Source: Bacillus sp. 1780r2a1 (GTDB lineage: Bacteria > Bacillota > Bacilli > Bacillales > Bacillaceae_H). Taken from it: a DNA stretch of 64,000 nucleotides. Location: contig CP099863.1 of the NCBI GenBank assembly GCA_024134725.1, positions 1,049,501 to 1,113,500 of the forward strand. The letters are read 5' to 3'. The translations under genes were made by a program, and so were the position numbers. The notes below the pieces were generated by a model. The model saw nothing but the letters and a program-made list of their open reading frames with translations. It was not told where the DNA came from and ran no database searches. Shown here piece by piece: positions 45,587 to 54,962 of this stretch (position 1 is the stretch's first letter; each line of letters starts with the position of its first letter).

Positions 45587-45772
45587 TTTCATCGCTAAAA
45601 ACCACGTATCATCACCATTTCTGTAGAATAATATCACTATTTCCCAGGAAAGTTCGAATCGTGTCTAATCTTCACCATCAAATTAGCTCAGTGTTCTTCA
45701 TCTCTTACTTTCGGTAAAGTAAACGTACCGGCGGAATACAAGAAAAAGCGCGCTTTTCAAAAGGACAAATCC

Positions 45773-46264
45773 ATGAAATCTCTATCGTTTGAACAAGTCG
45801 CAGAATCGTTTCATCCTCTCATTGTCTCGATGATTCAAAAGCACCATATCTACAAAGAACAAGAAGAATACTATCAGCTCGCCTTAATTAACCTGTGGAA
45901 AGCCTACCAAAAGTTTGATGAAAGCAAAGGCTCGTTTTCAGCCTATGCCTATAGCACCGTGCGCGGCACCATTTTAATGGAGCTAAAAGCAAGCGTAAAA
46001 CGAGACGAGCGAGAAGCACTAACGGAAGACACGCTGTTGGTGACGCACCCAGACGATTCGCTTCCCGTGGCCTTGCAGTCGTCTATTATTCATGACATGA
46101 TCGAGCACCTCACGCCAAGAGAAAAGATTTATATCCTGGAATATCTATTAGGAGGTTACTCCTATAGGGAGCTTGCTGATAAGTACGGCGTCTCAACAGG
46201 AGCGGTGAAAAACTGGGGCAAGACCGCTCGGAAAAAGCTCAAAGAAACACTTTCACATTCATAG
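45773..46264 (+). CDS. Small sigma-70 family RNA polymerase sigma factor
   Basis: This 163-residue protein is reduced to regions 2 and 4. Region 2 is visible as YYQLALINLWKAYQKFDESK with the following AYAYSTVRGTI. Region 4 is LTPREKIYILEYLLGG with a helix-turn-helix YRELADKYGVSTGAVKNWG. AAAGGA lies seven bases before the ATG. It resembles the small sigma factors linked to competence or stress in Bacilli, and the next gene, 127 bases downstream after a terminator, encodes a ComK-like protein. No anti-sigma gene is adjacent. The target promoters are unknown. Confidence 0.82.
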   Translation: MKSLSFEQVAESFHPLIVSMIQKHHIYKEQEEYYQLALINLWKAYQKFDESKGSFSAYAYSTVRGTILMELKASVKRDEREALTEDTLLVTHPDDSLPVALQSSIIHDMIEHLTPREKIYILEYLLGGYSYRELADKYGVSTGAVKNWGKTARKKLKETLSHS

Positions 46265-46271
46265 AACTAAG

Positions 46272-46300
46272 AAGCAGAAGGATATCACCTTCTGCTTTTT
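46272..46300 (+). terminator. Terminator after the sigma factor gene
   Basis: AAGCAGAAGG pairs with CCTTCTGCTT, followed by a T run. Confidence 0.9.
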
Positions 46301-46350
46301 AAGAAGTAAACTAAAAATTTTGAATTATAGGTAAAAACTACTAGAAATTC

Positions 46351-46363
46351 AAAACTCTTTTTT
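46351..46363 (+). promoter_or_regulatory. Possible ComK AT-box before the comK-like gene
   Basis: AAAACTCTTTTTT matches AAAA-N5-TTTT, half of a K-box. Only one box is clear and the region is AT-rich, so this is weak. Confidence 0.25.
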
Positions 46364-46391
46364 GTAAAATAGTAATAAAGGGGTTGATAAA

Positions 46392-46859
46392 ATGGAAGCA
46401 AATGAAAACTACGTTATAAACGTTGATACAAAAGCATTGAAGCCAGTTCAACACTTTCAGTACCAAACAAAAATTTTGGATGCAAAAGGAGAGTATTATT
46501 CCACAAAAACATGTAAAGAGCTACTCATGGAGTCTTGCATCGAGAACCTCACAACCTTTGATGGCGCACTGACAGCCGTCAGAAAACGATTTGGCTTCAC
46601 GAAAGAACCTCCGCTTGTCATTGATAAAGTCAATGAACTCATTGTCATTCCTACCAAGTCTCCAACATCACATCGCTGCAGCTGGTATTTTTTATCCCAT
46701 ATTGACGTTACGCAGACGCTATCTTCTTCAAAAGAAACTTCGCAGGCCCAGACTATCTACTTCCACGACCAAACGCATCTTCCAACGTCACTTTCCCGGC
46801 ATAGCTTAAAAGAGAAGTTAAGTAAGGCTTTAACGGTGCAGCATGATATTCGGAAGTAG
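46392..46859 (+). CDS. comK: ComK-family competence transcription factor
   Basis: This is a 155-residue DNA-binding regulator. The segments PLVIDKVNELIVIPTKSPTSHRCSW and YVINVDTKALKPV align by eye with ComK of Bacillus subtilis (PIMVDPSNQIFLFPT and the N-terminal YEVNGATIAVLP). It is shorter than that 192-residue protein, ending soon after the HSLKEKLSKAL stretch. ComK activates DNA-uptake genes by binding AT-boxes. AAAGGGG lies before the ATG. The shorter C-terminus may change stability or multimerisation. The call is fairly sure at family level; function in competence is not shown. Confidence 0.75.
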   Translation: MEANENYVINVDTKALKPVQHFQYQTKILDAKGEYYSTKTCKELLMESCIENLTTFDGALTAVRKRFGFTKEPPLVIDKVNELIVIPTKSPTSHRCSWYFLSHIDVTQTLSSSKETSQAQTIYFHDQTHLPTSLSRHSLKEKLSKALTVQHDIRK

Positions 46860-46987
46860 CCTACATATTAGACTGTAGAGTTACCATGTCTAAGGGTAAG
46901 TAGTATAGAAATTCTGATGTTCAAAATGATAGAACTTTAATTTCATTAGGAAAAGCAGTTTTCATCCTATTTATATGGTACTTGTTT

Positions 46988-47018
46988 AAAAGAGTTTGAT
47001 AGTATATCAAGCTCTTTT
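46988..47018 (+). terminator. Terminator-like hairpin in the 46860-47289 gap
   Basis: A 14-bp stem with one wobble (46988-47001 with 47005-47018) precedes a T-rich stretch. The gap otherwise holds only the promoter of the following gene; no frame is supported. Confidence 0.7.
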
Positions 47019-47072
47019 TATATCTTTATCCCAGAACAAATACATATTATTGAACTTATTTACTGTAAAAGA

Positions 47073-47105
47073 ACTAGTTATTTTGCCCTTCTAGTTGTAT
47101 AATAC
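47073..47105 (+). promoter_or_regulatory. Promoter box shared with the CAP gene (copy 1)
   Basis: ACTAGTTAT then TAG(T)TGTATAATAC. The -10 TATAAT is at 47098-47103, and TAGTTA sits 17 bases before it. The same box with identical spacing occurs at 49713-49745. Confidence 0.6.
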
Positions 47106-47289
47106 GACAGTAGCATTTTTTGGTAAAAGAAGTGTGGAAAGGGTTAGATTTTCTCGTTAAATTAACTAGATTAATTGATAAATAGCATTCTCATCTGTAA
47201 AACTGTTATTTTTAGCCGATAAAGTTTGTAGACGATATTCGTTATTTCAGTTAATTTATAAAACATCTTAGGAAGGTGAAAACAAAAGG

Positions 47290-49611
47290 ATGAAATGCAT
47301 TTTTAAAACACTCCTAGCAATTAGCTTTATTTTTGCTTGGGGAACATTTGAACATGAAGCAAAAGCTCAAGGTATTGAACCGACAATCTCTGTTAAATTA
47401 GTGAACTATCTTGGAGACAAATCGTCTATTACCATTCAGCCTTCTAAAACATATAAAATTGAAGGTAGTAACGTAGAATTAGAAAGTGGTAAGACTTACA
47501 GTGTAAAAGTAGAAAGCACTGGCGTAAGAATATATGAAGAAGATCAGCGAATAGCTAGTGCGGATTCATTTAAAGTAACTCCATCTACCTATAGCGCAAC
47601 TCTATCAATTAATGGCAGAAAATATTTAGGTGATATGCGCTTTATAAATGAAGGTAATAAGTATATACGTCCAATTAATACGCTACCTCTGGAAGACTAT
47701 CTAAAAGGTGTAGTTCCGAAGGAGGCATACGCGGATTGGCATATGGACGCGTTAAAAGCACAAGCACTTGCTGCTCGAACTTATGCTTTAACTTACATAA
47801 ATAGCAATGCAATTGATGATACACAATATAAACAAGTGTACGGTGGTTATGATTGGAATGAACGCACTAGCCAAGCTGTTGATGAAACATTTGGAGAAAC
47901 GGTGAAATACAACGGGGCTCTTGCTCAAACGGTTTTCTCATCTAGTAACGGCGGCTATATTGAGTCTAGCCTTAATTACTGGGGAAGTACGCAGCTTCCG
48001 TACCTTGAATCTAAGCCAGATCCTTATGACCCTCAACGTGAATGGACGAAGGTTGTGAATAAGCAGCAAATTAATTTAGTAGACAAAGATTTGAAAGATT
48101 CGAATGCATGGTGGAATTCTATCAATGAAGTTGATTCCATTATGGCACATAATATTAAGCAAAAAATGAACGCGAACGGGTTCAGCGGAAAAGACATTAA
48201 AATTGTTAGTGTTGAAGATGTAAAGTTCTATGCTCCGACAACGGGTCAACGCGCAACGAGAGGCGATTTAGTTGTTAAATACATAGTGAAAGATGAACTT
48301 GATTCAAATGGAAACTTAAAAGTAAGTACGTGGAATTTAATTGGCGAGAAAGCAAGCAGCGTTAAAAGCTTAATTAATGGCACGTCAATGCTAAACTTAT
48401 ATGTGAAAAGCATTACTTCTGATAGCAATTCTATTGTGATTAAAGGAGCAGGCTATGGACACGGCGTTGGTTTAAGCCAATATGGCGCAAGCGTTATGGC
48501 ATCTCAAGGTAATTCCTATACAACAATACTAGAATTCTATTATCCTGGTACGACAATTAGCCAGCAGTATACGGATGCATATCCAAGAATAGAGGTACAA
48601 CCTCCTTCTGCACCAACCATTATGGAAGTGACGGATGAAACGACAATTGTAAGAGGCAGGGCGGAAGCAGGCAGCTTAGTTTATGTGAAAAAGGGAACAG
48701 AAGTCATCGGTCGAGGAGTAACAGAATCGACAGGTATCTACCGCGTAAGCATTGCGAAACAGCCAGCGAAAACAAAGATTGGCGTGGTAGTAAAAGGCGA
48801 AGGTGGCTACAGCCCGTATTCGTATACAGTAGTAACAGCTACGGCAAAAGCAGAGGCACCGAAAGCACCAACCATTATGGAAGTGACGGATGAAACGACA
48901 ATTGTAAGAGGCAGGGCGGAAGCAGGCAGCTTAGTTTATGTGAAAAAAGGAACAGAAGTCATCGGTCGAGGGGTAACAGAATCGACAGGCATCTACCGTG
49001 TACGCATTGCGATACAGCCAGCGAAAACGAAGATTGGCGTGGTAGTAAAAGGCGAAGGTGGCTACAGCCCGTATTCGTATACAGTAGTGACAGCTACGGC
49101 AAAAGCAGAAGTACCGAAAGCACCAACCATTATGGAAGTGACGGATGAAACGACAATTGTCCGAGGCAGAGCGGAAGCGGGCAGCTTAGTTTATGTGAAA
49201 AAAGGAACAGAAGTCATCGGTCGAGGGGTAACAGAATCGACAGGCATCTACCGTGTACGCATTGCGAAACAGCCAGCGAAAACAAAGATTGGCGTGGTGG
49301 TAAAAGGCGAAGGTGGTTACAGTCCGTATTCGTATACAGTAGTGACAGCTACGGCAAAAGCAGAAGTACCGAAAGCACCAACCATTATGGAAGTGAAGGA
49401 TGAAACGACAATTGTCCGAGGCAGAGCGGAAGCAGGCAGCTTAGTCTACGTGAAAAAAGGCTCAGAAGTCATCGGTCGAGGTACTACAGGTTCTGATGGT
49501 ATCTACCGTGTGCGTATTACAAAACAACCTATTAATACACGTATTGGAATTATAGTAAAAGGTGAAGGTGGCTACAGTCCATATACGTATATAACGGTAA
49601 AAAAAGCTTGA
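47290..49611 (+). CDS. Secreted SpoIID/LytB-domain protein with four Ig-like repeats
   Basis: This 773-residue exported protein has a signal peptide (to about residue 26), a SpoIID/LytB domain (about 115-430) and four 85-residue Ig-like repeats. The SpoIID part shows LEDYLKGVVPKEAYADWHMDALKAQALAARTYAL and GYGHGVGLSQYGA. SpoIID proteins cleave or modify glycan strands, and LytB modifies wall amidases in vegetative cells. The repeats, each beginning APTIMEV, are nearly identical and are shared with the next two genes. No LPxTG or membrane anchor is present, so the repeats may hold the protein at the wall. The ribosome site AGGAAGGTG is ten bases from the ATG. Confidence 0.88.
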   Translation: MKCIFKTLLAISFIFAWGTFEHEAKAQGIEPTISVKLVNYLGDKSSITIQPSKTYKIEGSNVELESGKTYSVKVESTGVRIYEEDQRIASADSFKVTPSTYSATLSINGRKYLGDMRFINEGNKYIRPINTLPLEDYLKGVVPKEAYADWHMDALKAQALAARTYALTYINSNAIDDTQYKQVYGGYDWNERTSQAVDETFGETVKYNGALAQTVFSSSNGGYIESSLNYWGSTQLPYLESKPDPYDPQREWTKVVNKQQINLVDKDLKDSNAWWNSINEVDSIMAHNIKQKMNANGFSGKDIKIVSVEDVKFYAPTTGQRATRGDLVVKYIVKDELDSNGNLKVSTWNLIGEKASSVKSLINGTSMLNLYVKSITSDSNSIVIKGAGYGHGVGLSQYGASVMASQGNSYTTILEFYYPGTTISQQYTDAYPRIEVQPPSAPTIMEVTDETTIVRGRAEAGSLVYVKKGTEVIGRGVTESTGIYRVSIAKQPAKTKIGVVVKGEGGYSPYSYTVVTATAKAEAPKAPTIMEVTDETTIVRGRAEAGSLVYVKKGTEVIGRGVTESTGIYRVRIAIQPAKTKIGVVVKGEGGYSPYSYTVVTATAKAEVPKAPTIMEVTDETTIVRGRAEAGSLVYVKKGTEVIGRGVTESTGIYRVRIAKQPAKTKIGVVVKGEGGYSPYSYTVVTATAKAEVPKAPTIMEVKDETTIVRGRAEAGSLVYVKKGSEVIGRGTTGSDGIYRVRITKQPINTRIGIIVKGEGGYSPYTYITVKKA
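48610..49611 (+). repeat. Tandem 255-bp intragenic repeats
   Basis: Units begin at 48610, 48865, 49120 and 49375, exactly 255 bases apart. The first three are almost identical in DNA, the fourth more diverged near its end. Confidence 0.92.
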
Positions 49612-49626
49612 TATCTGAGTGAAAAG

Positions 49627-49650
49627 TAGGCCACTTGAATAAGTGGCCTA
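49627..49650 (+). terminator. Hairpin after the SpoIID-domain gene
   Basis: TAGGCCACTT pairs perfectly with AAGTGGCCTA around GAAT. The T tract is poor. Confidence 0.65.
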
Positions 49651-49712
49651 TTAAAGTATGAATAAATAAAAATTTCGTTTGCTACCGCTATACATATAAA
49701 GGTGAAAAAAGT

Positions 49713-49745
49713 ACTAGTTATATTATCCTGTTAGCTGTATAATAC
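49713..49745 (+). promoter_or_regulatory. Promoter box shared with the SpoIID-domain gene (copy 2)
   Basis: ACTAGTTAT then TAGCTGTATAATAC, with TATAAT at 49738-49743 and the same internal spacing as at 47073-47105. Confidence 0.6.
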
Positions 49746-49787
49746 AATCGATAATATTTCTATTTTTTAGGTTGTGGAGGATTTTAT

Positions 49788-51065
49788 GTGAAAAGAAGTA
49801 GTTTAATAATCATGATTCTGGTTTTTATTACGCCTGTGATGTATGTAGGACCATTTCATATGAGTGCTGCAAGTGCGGCAATTAATGCCCCGAAAGTTAA
49901 TACAATAACAGATCAAGATACAAAAATAACGGGGAGCGGGGACAAAAGTGCTGTTGTTTATGTGAAGGTAGGTTCTACTATTATAAGTCGAGGTCGAACG
50001 ACAAGCTCAGGGAATTTCTCTATTACTATTCCTAAACAAAAGGCAAATACTCTTATTAGCGTAGTGACTAAAAATAACAATGGTACATATAGTTCTTATG
50101 CGAAAGTAAATGTTCAGAGTAAGACGCCCGTAGTTACCCCTATTGTAAATACGGTACTAGAGACAGATAAAGTGGTAACTGGTAAAGCTGAGAAAGATAC
50201 ATACGTCTATGTAAAGGTAGGCGCTACTATTATAGGTCGAGGTCGAGCGACAAGTTCAGGAAACTTTTCCGTTACTATCCCTGTACAAAAGGTAAACACT
50301 GTTATCAGCGTAGTGACTAAAAATACAAGTGGCAAATATAGCCCTTATACAAAGGTAAGCGTTCAAGGTAAGGCACACCCAAGCACGCCTACCGTAAATG
50401 CTGTATTGAATACGGATAAAGTTGTAACAGGAAAAGCAGAAAAAAATACATATGTGTATGTAAAAGTAGGTTCTACAATCATAGGACGAGGTCGAGCGAC
50501 AAGCTCAGGCAATTATTCTATTACTATCTCACCTCAAGCTGCTAATACAGCAATTGCTGTCGTAGTAAAGGACACATCTGGCAATTATAGCCCTTATTGT
50601 AAGGTGAAGGTAACAGAAAAAGAAGTTTCTTTTGAAGAAAAGGTAGTGGAACTAACGAATATTGAAAGAGAAAAAGCAGGTCTATCACCTTTAAAGATTG
50701 ATTCGACACTCATGAAAGTATCTCAGCAAAAAGCTCAAGATATGAGCACAAACCATTATTTTGATCATACAAGCCCTACATATGGAACGCCTTATGACAT
50801 GATGAGTAAAGCAGGCATTGTATATTCAGCAGCTGGTGAAAACATTGCTTGGGGACACCCGAGTCCAGAAGCAGTTGTAAAAGGTTGGATGAATAGTCCT
50901 GGTCACCGTGCCAACATTTTGAATAATAGCTTCACGTATATTGGAGTTGGACATACAGAAGGAGATCACTATTGGGTACAGATGTTTTATCGCGAAGGAA
51001 GAAGTGATAACTGGTTTGAAGATGTACTGTCAGGAAAACAAAGTGCTGTTCCAAATGTTCAATAA
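49788..51065 (+). CDS. Secreted CAP-domain protein with three Ig-like repeats
   Basis: This 425-residue exported protein starts at GTG, with GGAGG seven bases upstream; the ATG two bases earlier closes at once. A signal peptide is followed by three Ig-like repeats (about 33-113, 114-195 and 196-277, with motifs such as VYVKVGSTIIGRGR) and a C-terminal CAP/SCP domain (LTNIEREKAGLSPL, FDHTSPTYGTPYDMM, AAGENIAWG, MNSPGHRANILN). CAP proteins of Bacilli, such as YkwD, are secreted with unclear function. The repeats match those of both neighbouring genes, and the promoter box matches that of the previous gene, indicating a common programme. Confidence 0.88.
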   Translation: MKRSSLIIMILVFITPVMYVGPFHMSAASAAINAPKVNTITDQDTKITGSGDKSAVVYVKVGSTIISRGRTTSSGNFSITIPKQKANTLISVVTKNNNGTYSSYAKVNVQSKTPVVTPIVNTVLETDKVVTGKAEKDTYVYVKVGATIIGRGRATSSGNFSVTIPVQKVNTVISVVTKNTSGKYSPYTKVSVQGKAHPSTPTVNAVLNTDKVVTGKAEKNTYVYVKVGSTIIGRGRATSSGNYSITISPQAANTAIAVVVKDTSGNYSPYCKVKVTEKEVSFEEKVVELTNIEREKAGLSPLKIDSTLMKVSQQKAQDMSTNHYFDHTSPTYGTPYDMMSKAGIVYSAAGENIAWGHPSPEAVVKGWMNSPGHRANILNNSFTYIGVGHTEGDHYWVQMFYREGRSDNWFEDVLSGKQSAVPNVQ

Positions 51066-51136
51066 CCGTTCTTGCTTTTAGGTGAACCAAAAAATAAAAA
51101 TTATTCATTAAGTTTAATAGAAAGAGAGAGACGTAT

Positions 51137-54100
51137 ATGAAAGCTAAAAGGTTTACATTCTTCATTTTATTTTGTTTGGTGTTCTCTCAGATTGCCCCTA
51201 ATCTTGCTTTTGCTGGAGTTGATGTAACAGCTCCTACATTCGAGAGTATTAGCGTAGACAAGAAATCAGTGAAAGCCGGTGAAACGGTTAAAGTTCAAGT
51301 AAAAGCAACAGATAAAGAGTCAGGCATCAAACCTTATAACTTTATGTATTATAAAAGCCCAATTACTCAAAAAGCTGTATTTGTATCGCTAACATACAAC
51401 AAAGAAACAGGTATGTATGAAGGAGAGCTGTCCCTTACAGGTAGTATGGAGCCTGGGAAATGGGAAGTGAATTACATCTATCTTCAAGATCAGGTAGAGA
51501 ATACAGTTCAGATTGATGGCCCGCTTGAATCAGGTAGTTTTACTTTAACGGGAACAAAAGCAGATGTGACAGCTCCAACATTTGAAAGCATTAGCATAAA
51601 TAAGAAATCAGTAAAAGCTGGAGAAACAGTTAAAGTTCAAGTGAAGGCGACAGATAAAGAATCGGGCATCAAACCTTATAACTTTATGTATTATAAAAGC
51701 CCAATTACTCAAAAAGCTGTATTTGTATCGCTAACATACAACAAAGAAACAGGTATGTATGAAGGAGAGCTGTCCCTTACAGGTAGTATGGAGCCTGGGA
51801 AATGGGAAGTGAATTACATCTATCTTCAAGATCAGGTAGAGAATACAGTTCAGATTGATGGCCCGCTTGAATCAGGTAGTTTTACTTTAACGGGAACAAA
51901 AGCAGATGTGACAGCTCCAACATTTGAAAGCATTAGCATAAATAAGAAATCAGTAAAAGCTGGAGAAACAGTTAAAGTTCAAGTGAAGGCGACAGATAAA
52001 GAATCGGGCATCAAACCTTATAACTTTATGTATTATAAAAGCCCAATTACTCAAAAAGCTGTATTTGTATCGCTAACATACAACAAAGAAACAGGTATGT
52101 ATGAAGGAGAGCTGTCCCTTACAAATAGTATGGAGCCTGGGAAATGGGAAGTGAATTACATCTACCTTCAAGACCAAGTAGAGAATACAATTCAAATCGA
52201 AGGCCCACTCGAATCAGCAAGCTTCACCTTCCAAGGTGAAGACAACGTCAAGCCGACATTCAAATCCATTAAAGTAGGTCAGGAAACAATTGAAGCTAAT
52301 TCATATAATCGTATTACTGTAAAAGCAGCGGATGACACATTAGTAAAAAGTGTTGTTGTCAAGTATGCAAAGCCGAATTCAAAAACAATTGAATCAGTGG
52401 AGTTGAGTAAAGGAGAAGACCAAGAAACGTTCAGTGGAGACGGGTGGTTTGGTGAATCCGGTGATTGGAAAGCAGCTTCTGTTGATATTACAGATATAAA
52501 CGGGAACAAGCTGACAGTTACAAAAGGGTTAGAAAATGGAACGTTTAAAGTTCTGCCTCCAATTGAATCGATAGGTCATCGTATTGTAACGGGAAATGAA
52601 ACGTGGTATAGCGAAGTTATTAATGATGATGTATATATTGGACCGAACGCGGTATTAACCGTAAATGGAAATGTAACGATTAACGGAAATGTATATGTAC
52701 TTGGAGGACTGAGAAGCTACGGTGGTCTAAGGGTGACTAGTACGGTACACGCAAAGCGCTTCTTATTTAGTTCAGGCTATTATTCATATTTAAATAATGG
52801 TGACGTAATCGTAAGTGGCAGCAATTCGCTATATGGTATGACAGCATCAAACTATCCGTTAGCAGATGTTCCATTCAAGCTAAACAACACACCACTTAAT
52901 GCCAAAGACAATAAAGTGAATTTAGAAGGAAGCACCGTACCAGTTGTAGACGTTTATTTAAATAATAAACTTCTGTCTTTAAATTCCAACGGTACATTCC
53001 GATTAAATGGCTATGATGTAACAAATCAGAAAGAGTTAACGTTTAAATTTGTGGATGTATTTGGTCATACCACTACTAAAACGTATAAAGTATATGGAAC
53101 TGAACCTGTTCAGACACCAAAAGTAAACGAGATTAGCGATAAAGATGTGAAAATTACTGGCGTAGCTGGTTCAGAAGTAAAGGTAACGGCTAAGCTTGGA
53201 ACAAAAACGTATACAGGAACTGCAAATGCAAAAGGCCAATTTACGATTTCAATTCCAAAACAAAAAGCAGGTACAAGTATAAAAATCAAAGCAAAAGATG
53301 AGGCTGGAAATAGTAGTGTTGAGGTCTCTCTGACTGTAAAAGACAAGACGCCTCCTGCTTTACCAACGGTTCAACCAGTTACAAATGAAGATACGGTTAT
53401 TTCAGGAACCTCAGAAGCTGGTAGCTTAGTTTATATCAAGTCAGGATCTACTGTCCTAGCTCGCAAGGTAGCGGATAGTAAGGGACATTATGAAGTGAAA
53501 ATTCCTTTACAAAAAGCAGGTACAAAATTATCAGTTATTGCAAAAGATAGTGCTGGGAATTATAGCAAATATGCATACGTAACGGTAAGTGAAGTAGATC
53601 GAACGGCACCTGAAAAGCCAGCTGTAAATCCAGTTACGGATCAAGATACAATGGTTACCGGAACATCAGAGCCCGGATCGACGGCTACTGTAAAGATAGG
53701 AAGTAAATTATATAGTTCAGTTGTTCAAAAAGACAGTAGTTTCAAAGTGACAATTGATAAACAAAAAGCAAATACTTCAATTACAATTACTGCGACAGAT
53801 GCAGCAAACAATACAAGTGAATCTACGGTTGTCAAAGTGGAAGATCGTACGCGACCAGATGCGCCTACTCTAAACGCAGTAACGAATGAAGATGTAAAAG
53901 TAACGGGTAAGGCTGAACCAAATAGCTTAGTCTATGTAAAGAAAGGTTCATCAATTATTGGACGCGGCAAAACTAACGCTAGAGGTCAATTTTCAGTTGC
54001 AATACCTAAACAAAAGGAAAAGCTGAAAATCAGCGTTGTAGTAAAAGATACAGCAGGTAACTATAGCCCCTATGCTTATACGACAGTTGTTAAGAAGGAA

Positions 54101-54841
54101 GCTACTCCACCAGCTGCACCAAATGTAAATGAAGTTAGTGATTTGGATACAAAAGTAAGTGGAACAGGACAGCCAAATACAATTATTACAGTAAAAGCAT
54201 CAGCTAAAGAATATAAGGGTACAACCAGAGCAGACGGGCACTTTGAAGTAACGATTGATAAACAAAAAGCAGGAACCAACTTGATTATTACATCCACTAA
54301 TCAAGAAGGAGCAAGCAGTGCAGAAGTAAAAAAAATAGTTGAAGATAAAACCCCTCCTGCTATATTTACTATCAATGAAATCACGAATGAAGATGCCAAG
54401 ATAACAGGTAAGGCTGAAGCGGGAAGTACGGTATACGCTAAAGTTGGCTCAACAATTATTGGTAAGAGATTAGTAGATGTGAATGGGAACTTTACAGTTA
54501 TTATTCCGAAGCAAAAAGTGAGCACAAAAATAAACCTAGTGGCACGAGACAGCGCTGGAAACTATAGCAAATACACATCGAAAATAGTTAGTCAAAAAAG
54601 ACCGCAGGCGCCTAATGTCAACATGATTAAAGCAATAGATAAAAAAGTCACGGGAACGGCAGAAGGGAATAGCCTTGTATACGTGAAAGTTGGTTCAACC
54701 ATCATTGGACGAGGGAAAACCGATGCAACAGGGCACTTTACGGTTGCAGTGCCAGCGCAAACTTCTGGTACAAAAGTAAGTGTTGTGATTAAAAACAGCA
54801 AAGGTTTGTATAGTTCTTATACATCAAAGGTAGTACAATAA
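51137..54841 (+). CDS. Large secreted Ig-repeat surface protein
   Basis: This 1234-residue exported protein has a signal peptide (to about 27) and three near-identical 114-residue repeats (about 29-370, each starting DVTAPTFESI). These are followed by a fourth related domain and a beta-rich middle domain (about 475-600, with DDVYIGPNAVLTVNGNVTI suggesting a beta-solenoid turn). At least seven Ig-like repeats of about 80 residues then run to the C-terminus (motifs such as KVTGKAEPNSLVYVKKG). The last repeats resemble those in the two genes before it. There is no LPxTG or TM anchor. It probably acts as an adhesin or wall-bound structural protein; function is inferred. Confidence 0.87.
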   Translation: MKAKRFTFFILFCLVFSQIAPNLAFAGVDVTAPTFESISVDKKSVKAGETVKVQVKATDKESGIKPYNFMYYKSPITQKAVFVSLTYNKETGMYEGELSLTGSMEPGKWEVNYIYLQDQVENTVQIDGPLESGSFTLTGTKADVTAPTFESISINKKSVKAGETVKVQVKATDKESGIKPYNFMYYKSPITQKAVFVSLTYNKETGMYEGELSLTGSMEPGKWEVNYIYLQDQVENTVQIDGPLESGSFTLTGTKADVTAPTFESISINKKSVKAGETVKVQVKATDKESGIKPYNFMYYKSPITQKAVFVSLTYNKETGMYEGELSLTNSMEPGKWEVNYIYLQDQVENTIQIEGPLESASFTFQGEDNVKPTFKSIKVGQETIEANSYNRITVKAADDTLVKSVVVKYAKPNSKTIESVELSKGEDQETFSGDGWFGESGDWKAASVDITDINGNKLTVTKGLENGTFKVLPPIESIGHRIVTGNETWYSEVINDDVYIGPNAVLTVNGNVTINGNVYVLGGLRSYGGLRVTSTVHAKRFLFSSGYYSYLNNGDVIVSGSNSLYGMTASNYPLADVPFKLNNTPLNAKDNKVNLEGSTVPVVDVYLNNKLLSLNSNGTFRLNGYDVTNQKELTFKFVDVFGHTTTKTYKVYGTEPVQTPKVNEISDKDVKITGVAGSEVKVTAKLGTKTYTGTANAKGQFTISIPKQKAGTSIKIKAKDEAGNSSVEVSLTVKDKTPPALPTVQPVTNEDTVISGTSEAGSLVYIKSGSTVLARKVADSKGHYEVKIPLQKAGTKLSVIAKDSAGNYSKYAYVTVSEVDRTAPEKPAVNPVTDQDTMVTGTSEPGSTATVKIGSKLYSSVVQKDSSFKVTIDKQKANTSITITATDAANNTSESTVVKVEDRTRPDAPTLNAVTNEDVKVTGKAEPNSLVYVKKGSSIIGRGKTNARGQFSVAIPKQKEKLKISVVVKDTAGNYSPYAYTTVVKKEATPPAAPNVNEVSDLDTKVSGTGQPNTIITVKASAKEYKGTTRADGHFEVTIDKQKAGTNLIITSTNQEGASSAEVKKIVEDKTPPAIFTINEITNEDAKITGKAEAGSTVYAKVGSTIIGKRLVDVNGNFTVIIPKQKVSTKINLVARDSAGNYSKYTSKIVSQKRPQAPNVNMIKAIDKKVTGTAEGNSLVYVKVGSTIIGRGKTDATGHFTVAVPAQTSGTKVSVVIKNSKGLYSSYTSKVVQ
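51221..52246 (+). repeat. Tandem 342-bp intragenic repeats
   Basis: Three units begin at 51221, 51563 and 51905, exactly 342 bases apart. Units two and three are nearly identical in DNA for about 200 bases or more, including third codon positions. Confidence 0.9.
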
Positions 54842-54854
54842 GATATAAAAGAAG

Positions 54855-54886
54855 CGAATTAATCTAGAAAAGGTTAATTCGTTTTC
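54855..54886 (+). terminator. Terminator after the large surface protein gene
   Basis: CGAATTAA (54855-54862) pairs with TTAATTCG (54874-54881), followed by a T-rich run. Confidence 0.75.
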
Positions 54887-54962
54887 TTCTGTAATAAAGT
54901 TAAAAAAGGTTAAAATAACCTTATATGTAACATTATAGAAAATGTAAGAGGGGAAAGTATCT

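Noticed and set aside
48610-49611. CRISPR-like array
   Set aside because: The 255-bp repeats are contiguous, in frame and coding for protein modules; there are no short repeats with unique spacers.
47290-54841. LPxTG or SLH anchoring of the Ig-repeat proteins
   Set aside because: No LPxTG, C-terminal hydrophobic tail or SLH motif was found in any of the three proteins.
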